Source of the DNA: Pediococcus stilesii
GTDB lineage: Bacteria > Bacillota > Bacilli > Lactobacillales > Lactobacillaceae
DNA: 64,000 nt
Direction: 5' to 3'
Assembly (NCBI RefSeq): GCF_001437075.1
Contig: NZ_JQBX01000001.1
Coordinates: forward strand, 1-64,000
The position numbers and the translations under genes are program-made. The notes beneath the pieces are model-generated. The model was given only the letters and a program-made list of their open reading frames with translations. It was not told the origin of the DNA and did not search any database. Below are positions 35,696 to 44,453 of this stretch, piece after piece. How positions within the stretch are numbered: the first letter of the stretch is position 1; every line of letters begins with the position of its first letter.

Positions 35696-38149
35696 ATGGC
35701 AAGAATCCGATCTAAAAAGATCCTAATAATCGGTGCTGGTCCGACACAAGTTGGCCGCGATACCGAAAGCGAAGCGGCTGCCATTCAGATCATTAAAAAT
35801 TTTGCCGAAGCCGGTCGAAATTTATACTATGTGACTAATGATGCTAATTCGATTATTCCGCAATTAAAATATGATGTTGAATTTCTTGTAGACGATTTGA
35901 CTGTTAATAGTTTAATCCAAATTTTAAGAGAAAACGACATTGATATTATATTACCTGTGGTGGGGAACACGGTTGCACTACAATTATGCGAACAGCTCAA
36001 TGAATCTGAGGTATTAAAAGAGCTTAACATTCGAACAATGGGTGTAACTACAACAACGATTCATAATATTAATAACCCCGAATTAATGAATAAGGTCCTT
36101 CGTCACATTAAAGAGCCAACGATCCCAACTACAGTGGTTGAAACTGCTAATAGCGCCATTAAATTTGCTAAAAGGGTGGGATTTCCGGTCTTGATCAAGC
36201 CGATCGCCTCGTTAACAAAAACCAATCGAATAAAATGTGATAACGAACATCAGTTGGTTGAAATGTTAGAACCGGCATTTAAAGTTTCAACCACCAACCA
36301 AATCGCCGTCGAAAAAAGCGTTGTGGGTTACAAAGAAGTAGAAATGACGGTTATTCGCGATGCGGAAGGATCTAAACTACTGATCAACGGGGCAGAAAAT
36401 TTCAATCCTATTGGGGTACATTCAGGGGATTCAATTATCTTTAGTCCTACTCAAACTTTGACGGATATTGAGTTTCAATCATTACGAACAGCTGCTCTAA
36501 AAATTGCAGAAGTTCTAAAAATCAAGGGTGTATGTCACGTCCAGTTTGCTTTAGATCCCACCGATGGGAAGCATTTTGTCACTCGTGTTAATCCATTTTT
36601 TGATCGAACGTCGGCCTTTGCCGCCAGGGCTACGGGCTATCCGATTGCTAATGTTGTTTCTAAAATATTGCTTGGTCAAAGTCTACGCGAAATTGAATTA
36701 TCAGGGGTTCAAAAACACGATTCATTAGCATTAATTGAACCGGCAATGGATCACGTTGCGGTTCGCTTTCCAACGTGGTCTTTTGCTAGTTTTAAAAATG
36801 CTGATCAAGAATTAAATACTAAAATGAAATCAACCGGGGCCGTAATGTCATTTGGTCGAAGTGCGGAAGAAGCGCTTCAAAAAGCCATTCGCTCGGTTGA
36901 TTCGACGACGACTGCTGAGCAGGCCGCCTTGGATGAATCGGAATTAAGCGAGGCACAGTTAATTAATGTCTTAATTCACGCTCGAGCGGGCGAAGTCTAC
37001 TATCTATTAGAAGCCTTACGGCGGGGATATACCGTGGACGAATTAGCCGAAATGACCCATATTGACGCATTTTATTTCTATAAGCTAAGACACCTCGTCA
37101 AACTAGAACGTCAACTACGTGAGCATCATTTTGATGCCGATGTCTTAAAAGAAGCTAAATATTTTGGATTTGGCGATACTCAAATTGCACATCTATGGGA
37201 GGTCCGCTCAGATCAAGTCCGAGAGTTTAGAATTAAACAGGCTAAGGTTTTTGCGACCTATAAGGGCGTTGAGCCCACGGCGGGTGAGTTCCCTTATCTC
37301 ACAAATACGTATTATTCAACGTTTGAAGATGAAGACGAGGCAATTCGAACGGTAGGAAAGAAGATCCTAGTTCTTGGAACCGCTAATAGTCAAGTGGGGA
37401 CGAATAGCGCGGCTGAATACACCACTTTTCAAACAATTAAAAGGTGTCAGGATCTTGGTTATAAAGTGATCTTAATTAATAATAATCCCAACGCGCTCAC
37501 TTTTGTGCCAGATCTGGCCGATAAGGTCTATTTAGAGCCGTTGACGGTCGAAAACTGTCTAAATATCATTCATCAGGAGAAACCCGATAAAATTGTTGCA
37601 CAGGGAAAATGGGAAATCGTGTCACAATTGGTTCTTCGTGGCGTTGAAATCGATCAATTACCATTAAGTCGAACCACACGTTCGGAAAACATTGACGCCG
37701 ATTACATGGCAGTTGTTAGTGAAATTAATGGTCAAGCTAACCTATTTGGGATAATTGGAATTAACGATGAAAACATGTTTGTTCCAATTGAAGCTTCGCC
37801 TAAAATCAAACGGCAGTTCAAGGCGGTTGTAATGGAGGAATGTAAAAATCTAACCGCTAATGGAATTTATTCAATTATTTTACGAAAAAATGATGATCTT
37901 TTAGAAGTTTCCAGTTCGGTTCCGATGGCGATTCAAGATCTGCCATTTTTATCATATGTATTGAATCAAGATTTTGCCGGAATGATCACAGAAATCATTC
38001 TTACCGGTGCTTTCCAAATCAAAAATTATCCAATGATGGGTGCAAAATATCGCTATGCACATGTTTATCCATACGATCAATTTGGAATAAAACAGCCTCA
38101 GAACACACCATTTTCACTCGCAATTGGTGCAAAATTTTTATCAAACTAG
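35696..38149 (+). CDS. shortened, altered CarB homologue (pseudo-enzyme)
   Basis: 817 residues against about 1060 for CarB. The first synthetase half is complete in outline: KKILIIGAGPTQVG, ENFNPIGVHSGDSI, ATGYPIANVVSKIL. However, the ATP-grasp loop LGGTGGG reads SLTKTNRIK, the usual RPAYT reads KPIAS, and the metal-binding EVNPR reads TRVNPFF. The middle oligomerisation domain persists. In the second half only the Rossmann-like start (KKILVLGTANSQVG) and a scrap of ATP-grasp end (EVSSSVPMAIQDLPFLS) remain. The C-terminal MGS allosteric domain is absent; a terminator follows the stop at once. ATG with GGGGAGGA inside the end of the CarA homologue. Carbamoyl-phosphate synthesis looks impossible. 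Confidence 0.85.
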   Translation: MARIRSKKILIIGAGPTQVGRDTESEAAAIQIIKNFAEAGRNLYYVTNDANSIIPQLKYDVEFLVDDLTVNSLIQILRENDIDIILPVVGNTVALQLCEQLNESEVLKELNIRTMGVTTTTIHNINNPELMNKVLRHIKEPTIPTTVVETANSAIKFAKRVGFPVLIKPIASLTKTNRIKCDNEHQLVEMLEPAFKVSTTNQIAVEKSVVGYKEVEMTVIRDAEGSKLLINGAENFNPIGVHSGDSIIFSPTQTLTDIEFQSLRTAALKIAEVLKIKGVCHVQFALDPTDGKHFVTRVNPFFDRTSAFAARATGYPIANVVSKILLGQSLREIELSGVQKHDSLALIEPAMDHVAVRFPTWSFASFKNADQELNTKMKSTGAVMSFGRSAEEALQKAIRSVDSTTTAEQAALDESELSEAQLINVLIHARAGEVYYLLEALRRGYTVDELAEMTHIDAFYFYKLRHLVKLERQLREHHFDADVLKEAKYFGFGDTQIAHLWEVRSDQVREFRIKQAKVFATYKGVEPTAGEFPYLTNTYYSTFEDEDEAIRTVGKKILVLGTANSQVGTNSAAEYTTFQTIKRCQDLGYKVILINNNPNALTFVPDLADKVYLEPLTVENCLNIIHQEKPDKIVAQGKWEIVSQLVLRGVEIDQLPLSRTTRSENIDADYMAVVSEINGQANLFGIIGINDENMFVPIEASPKIKRQFKAVVMEECKNLTANGIYSIILRKNDDLLEVSSSVPMAIQDLPFLSYVLNQDFAGMITEIILTGAFQIKNYPMMGAKYRYAHVYPYDQFGIKQPQNTPFSLAIGAKFLSN

Positions 38150-38151
38150 CC

Positions 38152-38190
38152 AAAAAGCCCGTTACACATTAAAGCGTAACGGGCTTTTTG
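38152..38190. terminator. terminator after the CarB homologue
   Basis: AAAAAGCCCGTTAC pairs with GTAACGGGCTTTTT around a short loop; flanks suit both the plus-strand pyrR unit and the convergent rqcH gene. Confidence 0.9.
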
Positions 38191-38218
38191 TTGACTGGAA
38201 TTGAATTGATTTTGACGG

Positions 38219-39922
38219 TTAGACCATTAGTTGCTGGATTATTTCAGCCTTAGGCGTCACCTTCAGTGATTTTTGACCTTCGTAAATTACAAATCCAGGT
38301 TTTGAGCCATTAGGTTTTCGAATGTTTTTGACCGGAACATAGTCAACCTGTACCTTAGTGGCATTTTTAGCTTTAGAATAATAAGCAGCAATGCTTGCAG
38401 CTTCTTCAATTGTTTTTTCGGAAGGATCATTACTTTCAACAATTACGTGTGAACCAGGAATATCCTTAGCGTGTAGCCAATAAAAGTCTTTTTTAGCGGT
38501 TTTCATTGTTAACCGATCATTTTGAGTATCATTTTTTCCAACTAAAATGGTGGTTCCATCGCTGGATTTAAAGAGTTCTGGTTTACTCTTAACGGGTTTA
38601 ACACGCTTTTTAGGATTATTATTTTTCTTTAAATATCCTTCATTTTCAAGTTCTACCTTAATTTCGTCAAGATCTTCTGGTTTAGCTAAATCGATTTGTG
38701 TTTCGATGTTATCTAGGAAATTAATTTCATTTTTTGTCTTACTAATTTGTTCAGTAACGTACTTAACGGCATTTTTTTCTTTCTGATACTTATTGAAATA
38801 CTTTTGAGCGTTCTTCGAAGGAGATAGTTGATTAGAAAGGTTGATTTTAATCAATTTGTTGTCATCATAAAAATTGGGTAACTCTATCTCGGTCATTCCA
38901 CGCGTAATCTGACTTAAATAGGTCGTAAGTATTTCACCCTTAATTCGATATGTGTCGGCGAAGTGGGTTTGTTCCATAGTCTGATCAAGTTTTTTTAATT
39001 TCTTTCGATTCTTTTTAAGCTCGTTTCGAACGACACGAATTAAATTATGACCACGTTGCTGAACACGATCCCGTTGGACCTTCTCATAAAAGTAACGATC
39101 TAACGTTTCAGAGAGACTATTAAATTGCTGAACATTTTTATCTTCAGTCAAAACGGGTTGAACTGCTGAAAATGATAATTTACCGTTGGGAGCATCATAA
39201 ATGAAGCCAGTGCTTGCATCATATTGCGACAGGTAGTTCGTAATTGCTTCATCCACGTTCGAAGATGTCACCATTGAAAAAGCAAATTCTAGGGCAGAGT
39301 CTTTACTGAACCCTTGAAATTTTGATCGTAGTGCTTGTGCTAAAACTTCATAGTTTGGAAATTCTTTTTGTAGTTCTGTAAATTCGGTTATTTTAGCGGC
39401 AAACGGATTTTGCAAAGTTTGCGCTGGGGGAGTTATATATTGAGCTCCTGGAACTAACATTCGATACCGATTTTGGTCGGACGAAATGTGTTTAATCGTA
39501 TCAATAATTCTTTTTGAACCGGACTCATAGAGAATTATATTACTACGCCGACCCATGATTTCAATTGATAAAATCATGTCTTCTTCATCACCAAGATCAT
39601 TCCGATGAGAAAAATGTAAATTAATGATCCGGTCATTATCAATTTGAGTAATATCTTTTAAAATTGCACCATCAAGATGCTTTCTTAAGCTCATCACGAA
39701 ATTACTAGGAGTGGCCGGATTAGTAAGCGCCTGTTCTGTAATCTGAACACGGGCATAGTTCGGATGTGAAGATAGTAAGAGCGCCCGATTTTTGCGGTTA
39801 GCTCGGATTGTTACAACCAGCTCGCCCTGGTAAGGTTGGTAAATTTTAGCAACTCGTCCTGTTTTTAATTGATTCGCGAGTTCGTTAACCATTGCGTGGG
39901 TAAATAAACCATCAAAGGCCAT
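38219..39922 (-). CDS. rqcH: RqcH/FbpA (NFACT) ribosome-associated quality-control factor
   Basis: 567 residues from MAFDGLFTHAM at 39922; the longer frame to 40090 reads through the MarR operators and is not coding. NFACT-N, coiled coil with Lys-rich helices (about residues 280-430), and a C-terminal NFACT-R domain (FYWLHAKDIPGSHVIVES) are present. RqcH adds alanine tails to nascent chains on split 50S subunits; the same protein was first described as a fibronectin-binding protein. Divergent from the MarR gene. Confidence 0.93.
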   Translation of the reverse strand: MAFDGLFTHAMVNELANQLKTGRVAKIYQPYQGELVVTIRANRKNRALLLSSHPNYARVQITEQALTNPATPSNFVMSLRKHLDGAILKDITQIDNDRIINLHFSHRNDLGDEEDMILSIEIMGRRSNIILYESGSKRIIDTIKHISSDQNRYRMLVPGAQYITPPAQTLQNPFAAKITEFTELQKEFPNYEVLAQALRSKFQGFSKDSALEFAFSMVTSSNVDEAITNYLSQYDASTGFIYDAPNGKLSFSAVQPVLTEDKNVQQFNSLSETLDRYFYEKVQRDRVQQRGHNLIRVVRNELKKNRKKLKKLDQTMEQTHFADTYRIKGEILTTYLSQITRGMTEIELPNFYDDNKLIKINLSNQLSPSKNAQKYFNKYQKEKNAVKYVTEQISKTKNEINFLDNIETQIDLAKPEDLDEIKVELENEGYLKKNNNPKKRVKPVKSKPELFKSSDGTTILVGKNDTQNDRLTMKTAKKDFYWLHAKDIPGSHVIVESNDPSEKTIEEAASIAAYYSKAKNATKVQVDYVPVKNIRKPNGSKPGFVIYEGQKSLKVTPKAEIIQQLMV

Positions 39923-40000
39923 GATATCAGTCCATTCTATATTAAAATTAAGTATATTAAGTATAACGTTAATAAAATTAAGTTGCAAAAAAATCGTGTG

Positions 40001-40035
40001 TTGTATCATACAAGTTGTTTTATTGTATAATACAA
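40001..40035 (+). promoter_or_regulatory. two perfect operator palindromes over a promoter
   Basis: TTGTATCATACAA (40001-40013) and TTGTATAATACAA (40023-40035) are perfect inverted repeats with centres 22 bases apart, two helical turns. The second contains TATAAT, a -10 box; the first covers the -35 position. They lie just before the MarR gene and are probably its autoregulatory sites; the divergent rqcH could be affected as well. Confidence 0.8.
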
Positions 40036-40052
40036 GTGGAGGTGAATAAAGA

Positions 40053-40451
40053 GTGAAGGACAGTCTAGAAGCGCTCGATTTAATTAGCAAGAAACGTCAA
40101 GAAGTTATCAAAAAGAGCTGTCGAGAAGCAAACGGTACACCGGCGGACTGGAAGATTAGTAATTTTTTAAAGGATGAATTTTTGTCAATACAAGATCTAT
40201 CTAAAATCAGTGGCTTAGATATTTCGACTTTAAGCCGCCAAGTTAAACGTTCGGTTGAAAAAAATTTAATCATGCGTTTACCAGGCCAATCGCGAAAATT
40301 TCAAACGACCAAAAAGGGCGCAATTTTTCGCTCTTACGTCAATGAGCAGGTACAACTTTTTGACCAAAAGCTTTTTGAAAATTGGTCCGATGAAGAATTG
40401 TCAATGCTTAACATTTTAACCAATCGCATTCTAAAAAATGCACTAAAATAA
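40053..40451 (+). CDS. MarR-family winged-helix regulator
   Basis: 132 residues. Central winged helix: LSIQDLSKISGLDISTLSRQVKRSVEKNLI, then a wing LPGQSRKFQTTKKG, with helices at both ends for dimerisation. Start is a GTG at 40053, 10 bases after GGAGG, and the two perfect palindromes end 18 bases upstream. No adjacent target gene on the same strand is obvious, apart from itself. Confidence 0.88.
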   Translation: MKDSLEALDLISKKRQEVIKKSCREANGTPADWKISNFLKDEFLSIQDLSKISGLDISTLSRQVKRSVEKNLIMRLPGQSRKFQTTKKGAIFRSYVNEQVQLFDQKLFENWSDEELSMLNILTNRILKNALK

Positions 40452-40647
40452 TGGACTGGGTATCTATAAGACTTGTCCATGAAGCTGAAATTTGATAAAC
40501 GACACAATAACGGTTGCGGGGTGTTTTCGTAAAACAAAACGAGCAACACTTCTATTCCATGTGTTAACGCTAAAAGTTATCTTAATTCAAAGGAATATCA
40601 CTAATTTTGGATGCGTCATTATTGGTCATTAAAAAGTTAAATGCTGA

Positions 40648-40698
40648 TATAATGGGTTTGGTTAGTTTGTAGATAAGCAATTCTTATTGTGGTATAGT
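40648..40698 (+). promoter_or_regulatory. possible promoters of degV
   Basis: Two extended -10 motifs: TGATATAAT ending at 40653 and TGGTATAGT ending at 40698. Matching -35 boxes are poor. The rest of the 280 bases between the MarR gene and degV show no gene. Confidence 0.35.
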
Positions 40699-40735
40699 AT
40701 TTGTTATTGATTTAAAGAATGAAGTGGGTGTACTA

Positions 40736-41599
40736 ATGAAAACAGCTATTGTTACTGATAGTACTAGTTATTTAACCGAAAAAGAAATTGAAGATAATCA
40801 TATTACAATTGTTCCAATGCCCGTTATTATTGACGGAAAAATTTATAAAGAGGGCGTTGATATTACGACTGAGGAGTTTTATGACCGTTTAAGGACTTCT
40901 CAATCATTTCCAAGCACGTCCCAGCCACCACTAGGTGAAATGATCGAACTATACGAAAACCTTGCTAAAGAGGGTTACGATACGATCATTAGCATTCACC
41001 TAGCAAGCACAATTTCTGGATTTGTGTCTAGTTTAAAGGGACTAGAGGGTACCATTGAAGGTGTTAATTTAGTCGTTTACGATTCACAGCTAACGATTCG
41101 ATTAATGGGAATTTTGGCCCTTGAAGCGGCTCGAATGGCTAAAGATGGTGCAGATGTTGATTCAATCATCAAACGATTGGATTATGTTCGTTCAACTTTC
41201 GAAGAATATTTCGTTGTTGATGATTTGCAAAATTTAGTCCGGGGTGGTCGCCTTTCTAATGCTTCCGGTTTTGTCGGTAGTTTGCTAAAAATCAAGCCAA
41301 TTTTAACATTTAACGATGCACATGAAATCGTCGCTTTTGAAAAAGTTCGTTCACGTAAAAAAGCCATCGCCCGAGTAGAAACTCTGTTTGACGAGGCTTT
41401 GAAAAAGACTGATTATCCGATTCGGGCGTATGTAGTCCATGGAAACGATGAAAAATCGGCAATTAAATGGCGTGACAGTCTTGCCGAAAAATACCCGGGG
41501 ATCCCATTTGAAATTACATATTTTGGTCCCGTAATTGGCACTCATTTGGGAGAAAAAGCTTTAGCGTTAATTTGGATGGTTGATTACACAAAGGCTTAA
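40736..41599 (+). CDS. degV: DegV-family fatty-acid-binding protein
   Basis: 287 residues. IVTDSTSYL at the start, FPSTSQPPLGEM, ISIHLASTISG and VRGGRLS are typical DegV motifs. Family members bind fatty acids and act with FakA in fatty-acid phosphorylation. ATG at 40736 has GAAGTGGG upstream; the ATG-like start at 40724 is inside that site. Its stop codon abuts that of the convergent crcB gene without a base between. Confidence 0.92.
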   Translation: MKTAIVTDSTSYLTEKEIEDNHITIVPMPVIIDGKIYKEGVDITTEEFYDRLRTSQSFPSTSQPPLGEMIELYENLAKEGYDTIISIHLASTISGFVSSLKGLEGTIEGVNLVVYDSQLTIRLMGILALEAARMAKDGADVDSIIKRLDYVRSTFEEYFVVDDLQNLVRGGRLSNASGFVGSLLKIKPILTFNDAHEIVAFEKVRSRKKAIARVETLFDEALKKTDYPIRAYVVHGNDEKSAIKWRDSLAEKYPGIPFEITYFGPVIGTHLGEKALALIWMVDYTKA

Positions 41600-41950
41600 C
41601 TAAATGATCGTTCCTACGCTTACCAATCCAATTCCAATAATTAGACTTGCTATTAAATAATTAATGGCAAGTTTTTTTGTTGTGGAATCCTTAAAAAGGG
41701 TTACGAATTCGTTTGAAAAAGTTGAAAAGGTTGATAGTCCTCCCAGCACACCGCTAATCAAGAGGGCCTTCAGCGGAGCACTGTGGAAATGGGTGCTAAA
41801 AATTCCGATTAACAGACATGCCGTCATATTAATGACAAAAGTGGCCCAGGGAAATTTTTGCCTTTTAAAGGCACTGTTTAACTGCATTGTTGCTAGCATT
41901 CGAATTACCGCACCGGTTGCTGTGCCAATTCCAATATAAAAAAGAAGCAT
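41600..41950 (-). CDS. crcB: fluoride ion channel subunit CrcB/Fluc (1)
   Basis: 116 residues, four membrane helices. FVINMTACLLIGIF and GGLSTFSTFSNE are the pore motifs of Fluc. Begins one base after the stop of the second crcB gene, so the two form an operon and probably a heterodimeric channel, as usual for paired Gram-positive CrcB genes. Confidence 0.93.
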   Translation of the reverse strand: MLLFYIGIGTATGAVIRMLATMQLNSAFKRQKFPWATFVINMTACLLIGIFSTHFHSAPLKALLISGVLGGLSTFSTFSNEFVTLFKDSTTKKLAINYLIASLIIGIGLVSVGTII

Positions 41951-41951
41951 C

Positions 41952-42350
41952 CTACCAACTCCCTCGATAATATCTTAATAGTTTTGTTCCGGACCATTGT
42001 CCTAGACTAGCGCCACCAATTGATAGCAATGTTGAAACTAAAATAAATCCAATTCCCATCACCATCGAACCAGTTTTAAATAAGTTTAAAAGGGTGAGTT
42101 GAAAGGTTGAAAAAGTTGTAAAGCCGCCCATTAATCCAGTAGTTAGCCCAACATTCAACGTATCCGGCGTATCCAAAAGTGTCAGAAAACCCCCGGTTAG
42201 ACAGCCTAATAATGTGGATCCAATCACATTAATTAAGATTAACGCTAATGGCAATGTTCCGGTGTGAGCATCTAATCCGGACTGAATCCAAGATCGAATA
42301 ATGCCTCCCAATGCGCCAAAAAGGGCGACACTAATTATTTTTTTAAGCAA
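41952..42350 (-). CDS. crcB: fluoride ion channel subunit CrcB/Fluc (2)
   Basis: 132 residues from a TTG at 42350 with AAAAAGGA 10 bases upstream; the frame extends to 42467 but that part is not CrcB-like. FGALGGIIRSW, LINVIGSTLLG and GGFTTFSTFQ are the conserved segments. First gene of the pair. No fluoride riboswitch consensus was found upstream. Confidence 0.9.
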   Translation of the reverse strand: MLKKIISVALFGALGGIIRSWIQSGLDAHTGTLPLALILINVIGSTLLGCLTGGFLTLLDTPDTLNVGLTTGLMGGFTTFSTFQLTLLNLFKTGSMVMGIGFILVSTLLSIGGASLGQWSGTKLLRYYRGSW

Positions 42351-42522
42351 AACAATCAAATCCTTTTTCCGAAAATATAATCCAAAAACAAAGATACCAC
42401 AAACCCCGTTATTTGTGTGAAAGATTTCAGTATCATTACAATTAAGAAGTGATGATAATACAACCATATTACTTATGCTAAACTAATTTTAACGGTTTTA
42501 AAATCATAAAGGGGTTACTTGA

Positions 42523-42879
42523 ATGTCAACATCATCATTTATACATATTATCTTATGGCTTTTAATCGGGCTAATTTGTTCGTACGGTCTAATTATTGAT
42601 CAATTTCAACAAACGTTAATTGCACAATATACAGCACGCGTGTTAGATATTGCACTTATTATATCCGGACTTTTAATGGTTGTTCATACGGTTGCGATGT
42701 CACCATTATTGGTTTGGCTGCATTTTATATTAGAAATTATGACAATTGGATTATTCGACTTTTTACTTACGTATAAAAGAAAACAACGAACGCTGAAAAA
42801 TAAATTTGCGCTGTTGATTCTATTTTTCTTTGGAGTTGCAACGATTCTTGGCTTAGTGGTTGAGTATCAGTACGGATAG
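42523..42879 (+). CDS. DUF1516/YisL-like membrane protein
   Basis: 118 residues with four hydrophobic helices, the third starting MSPLLVWLHFILEIMTIG. This helix pattern and length match the DUF1516 (YisL) family of unknown function. ATG with GGGGTTAC upstream. Single gene, divergent from the crcB pair. Confidence 0.75.
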   Translation: MSTSSFIHIILWLLIGLICSYGLIIDQFQQTLIAQYTARVLDIALIISGLLMVVHTVAMSPLLVWLHFILEIMTIGLFDFLLTYKRKQRTLKNKFALLILFFFGVATILGLVVEYQYG

Positions 42880-42890
42880 TGAATTGATGG

Positions 42891-42916
42891 AGGAGCGTGA
42901 AAAGCGGTCCTTTTTA
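42891..42916 (+). terminator. probable terminator of the DUF1516 gene
   Basis: AGGAGCG pairs with CGGTCCT with one mismatch, loop TGAAAAG, followed by TTTTTAT. Confidence 0.5.
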
Positions 42917-43451
<535 letters not shown>

Positions 43452-44105
43452 TTGCAATACAAATGTTTAATATTAGACCATGACGATACAGCCGTTGATA
43501 GTACGGCCACGATCCATTACCCCTCATTTATCGCAGCAACTTCAAAACTACGGCCAAATGAAAAGCCATTAACTTTGGATGAATTTATTGGTTATTGTTT
43601 TAATCCAGGATTTTCAAAACTCTGCACTGATATAATGAAGTTTACGCCACCAGAGCAGACGTATCAGCAAAAAGTTTGGCATGAATACACCGACGCCGTA
43701 GTCCCTACTTTTTTCCCCCACTTTATAAGTTTTTTGGAGGAATTTAAGAGAAATAACGGAATTATTACCGTTGTTACGCAGTCTGAATCAAAAGATATTT
43801 ATAAAGCATACCAAAATACTTCTATAAAACCAGACGCCGTTTTTGGTTGGAAAAAAGGTCAAGACAAACGAAAGCCTAATCCGCATCCTGTAAAGAGAAT
43901 ACTTAGCGATTTTGAATTACGCCCTGAGGACGCAATTTTAATTGACGACTTAGAACCCGGTCTAAAGATGGCTTCTGAATGCAATGTACCAACTGTCGTT
44001 GCGGCATGGTCGCCCAAGCCAGCTTCCATCAGTTCTTTTTTAAAGACTAATCATGATCATTATTTTAAAACAGTCGATCAGTTAGCTAATTTCATTTTAA
44101 ATTAG
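43452..44105 (+). CDS. HAD-family hydrolase, phosphoglycolate phosphatase-like
   Basis: 217 residues. Motif I is LDHDDTAVDS (Asp nucleophile and DxDxT pattern), motif II VVTQSES, Lys in GQDKRKPNPHP and motif IV ILIDDLEPGLKMA. A helical cap lies between motifs I and II. Substrate unknown. The start is a TTG at 43452 with GGAAGTG 8 bases before it. Confidence 0.87.
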   Translation: MQYKCLILDHDDTAVDSTATIHYPSFIAATSKLRPNEKPLTLDEFIGYCFNPGFSKLCTDIMKFTPPEQTYQQKVWHEYTDAVVPTFFPHFISFLEEFKRNNGIITVVTQSESKDIYKAYQNTSIKPDAVFGWKKGQDKRKPNPHPVKRILSDFELRPEDAILIDDLEPGLKMASECNVPTVVAAWSPKPASISSFLKTNHDHYFKTVDQLANFILN

Positions 44106-44453
44106 TCTTAATATGTAGATTTATCCAAGGGTAACCATAAAATTTATCGATTTCATATTTTCTAATAAATAACCAAAAAAACCAGAATAAATAGTCAAAT
44201 TTAATATTGGGCTGACTAAATTGTTGATGAAAATTATCCTATTTAGTTGTTCTACGCCCTTGCGGCTTATCCAGACAGGAGAACCTCATTATCCGTATTG
44301 GACTTAAATTAATTCATGCCACTCAAAAAATTAAAGTTTGATTGGTTATAAATTAAACTTTAATGATACGCAATTGAAGGGTCTATTTTCTGCTACAATA
44401 ATATTTATATATAGTTTATTTTTATTCATAATTAAGTTAGGAGTAGATTCACA
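44106..44453 (+). other. leader region of the YjeM-like transporter gene
   Basis: About 350 bases without a gene. GTTCT at about 44238 can pair with AGAAC at 44280-44284, enclosing a small GCC-GGC hairpin; this is too weak to call a riboswitch. AGGAG (44440-44446) is the ribosome site of the transporter. Confidence 0.35.

Noticed and set aside
35696-38149. Frameshift as the cause of the short CarB homologue
   Set aside because: A terminator follows the stop within a few bases and no MGS-domain coding remains downstream; the losses are internal and in frame.
39923-40090. N-terminal extension of RqcH
   Set aside because: It covers the MarR operators and promoter; the family N-terminus starts at MAFDGLF.
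42351-42520. Fluoride riboswitch upstream of crcB
   Set aside because: The GGCGATGG-type consensus and pseudoknot pairing are not visible.
44220-44300. Riboswitch before the YjeM-like gene
   Set aside because: Only a five-base outer pairing and a three-base hairpin; no known consensus.
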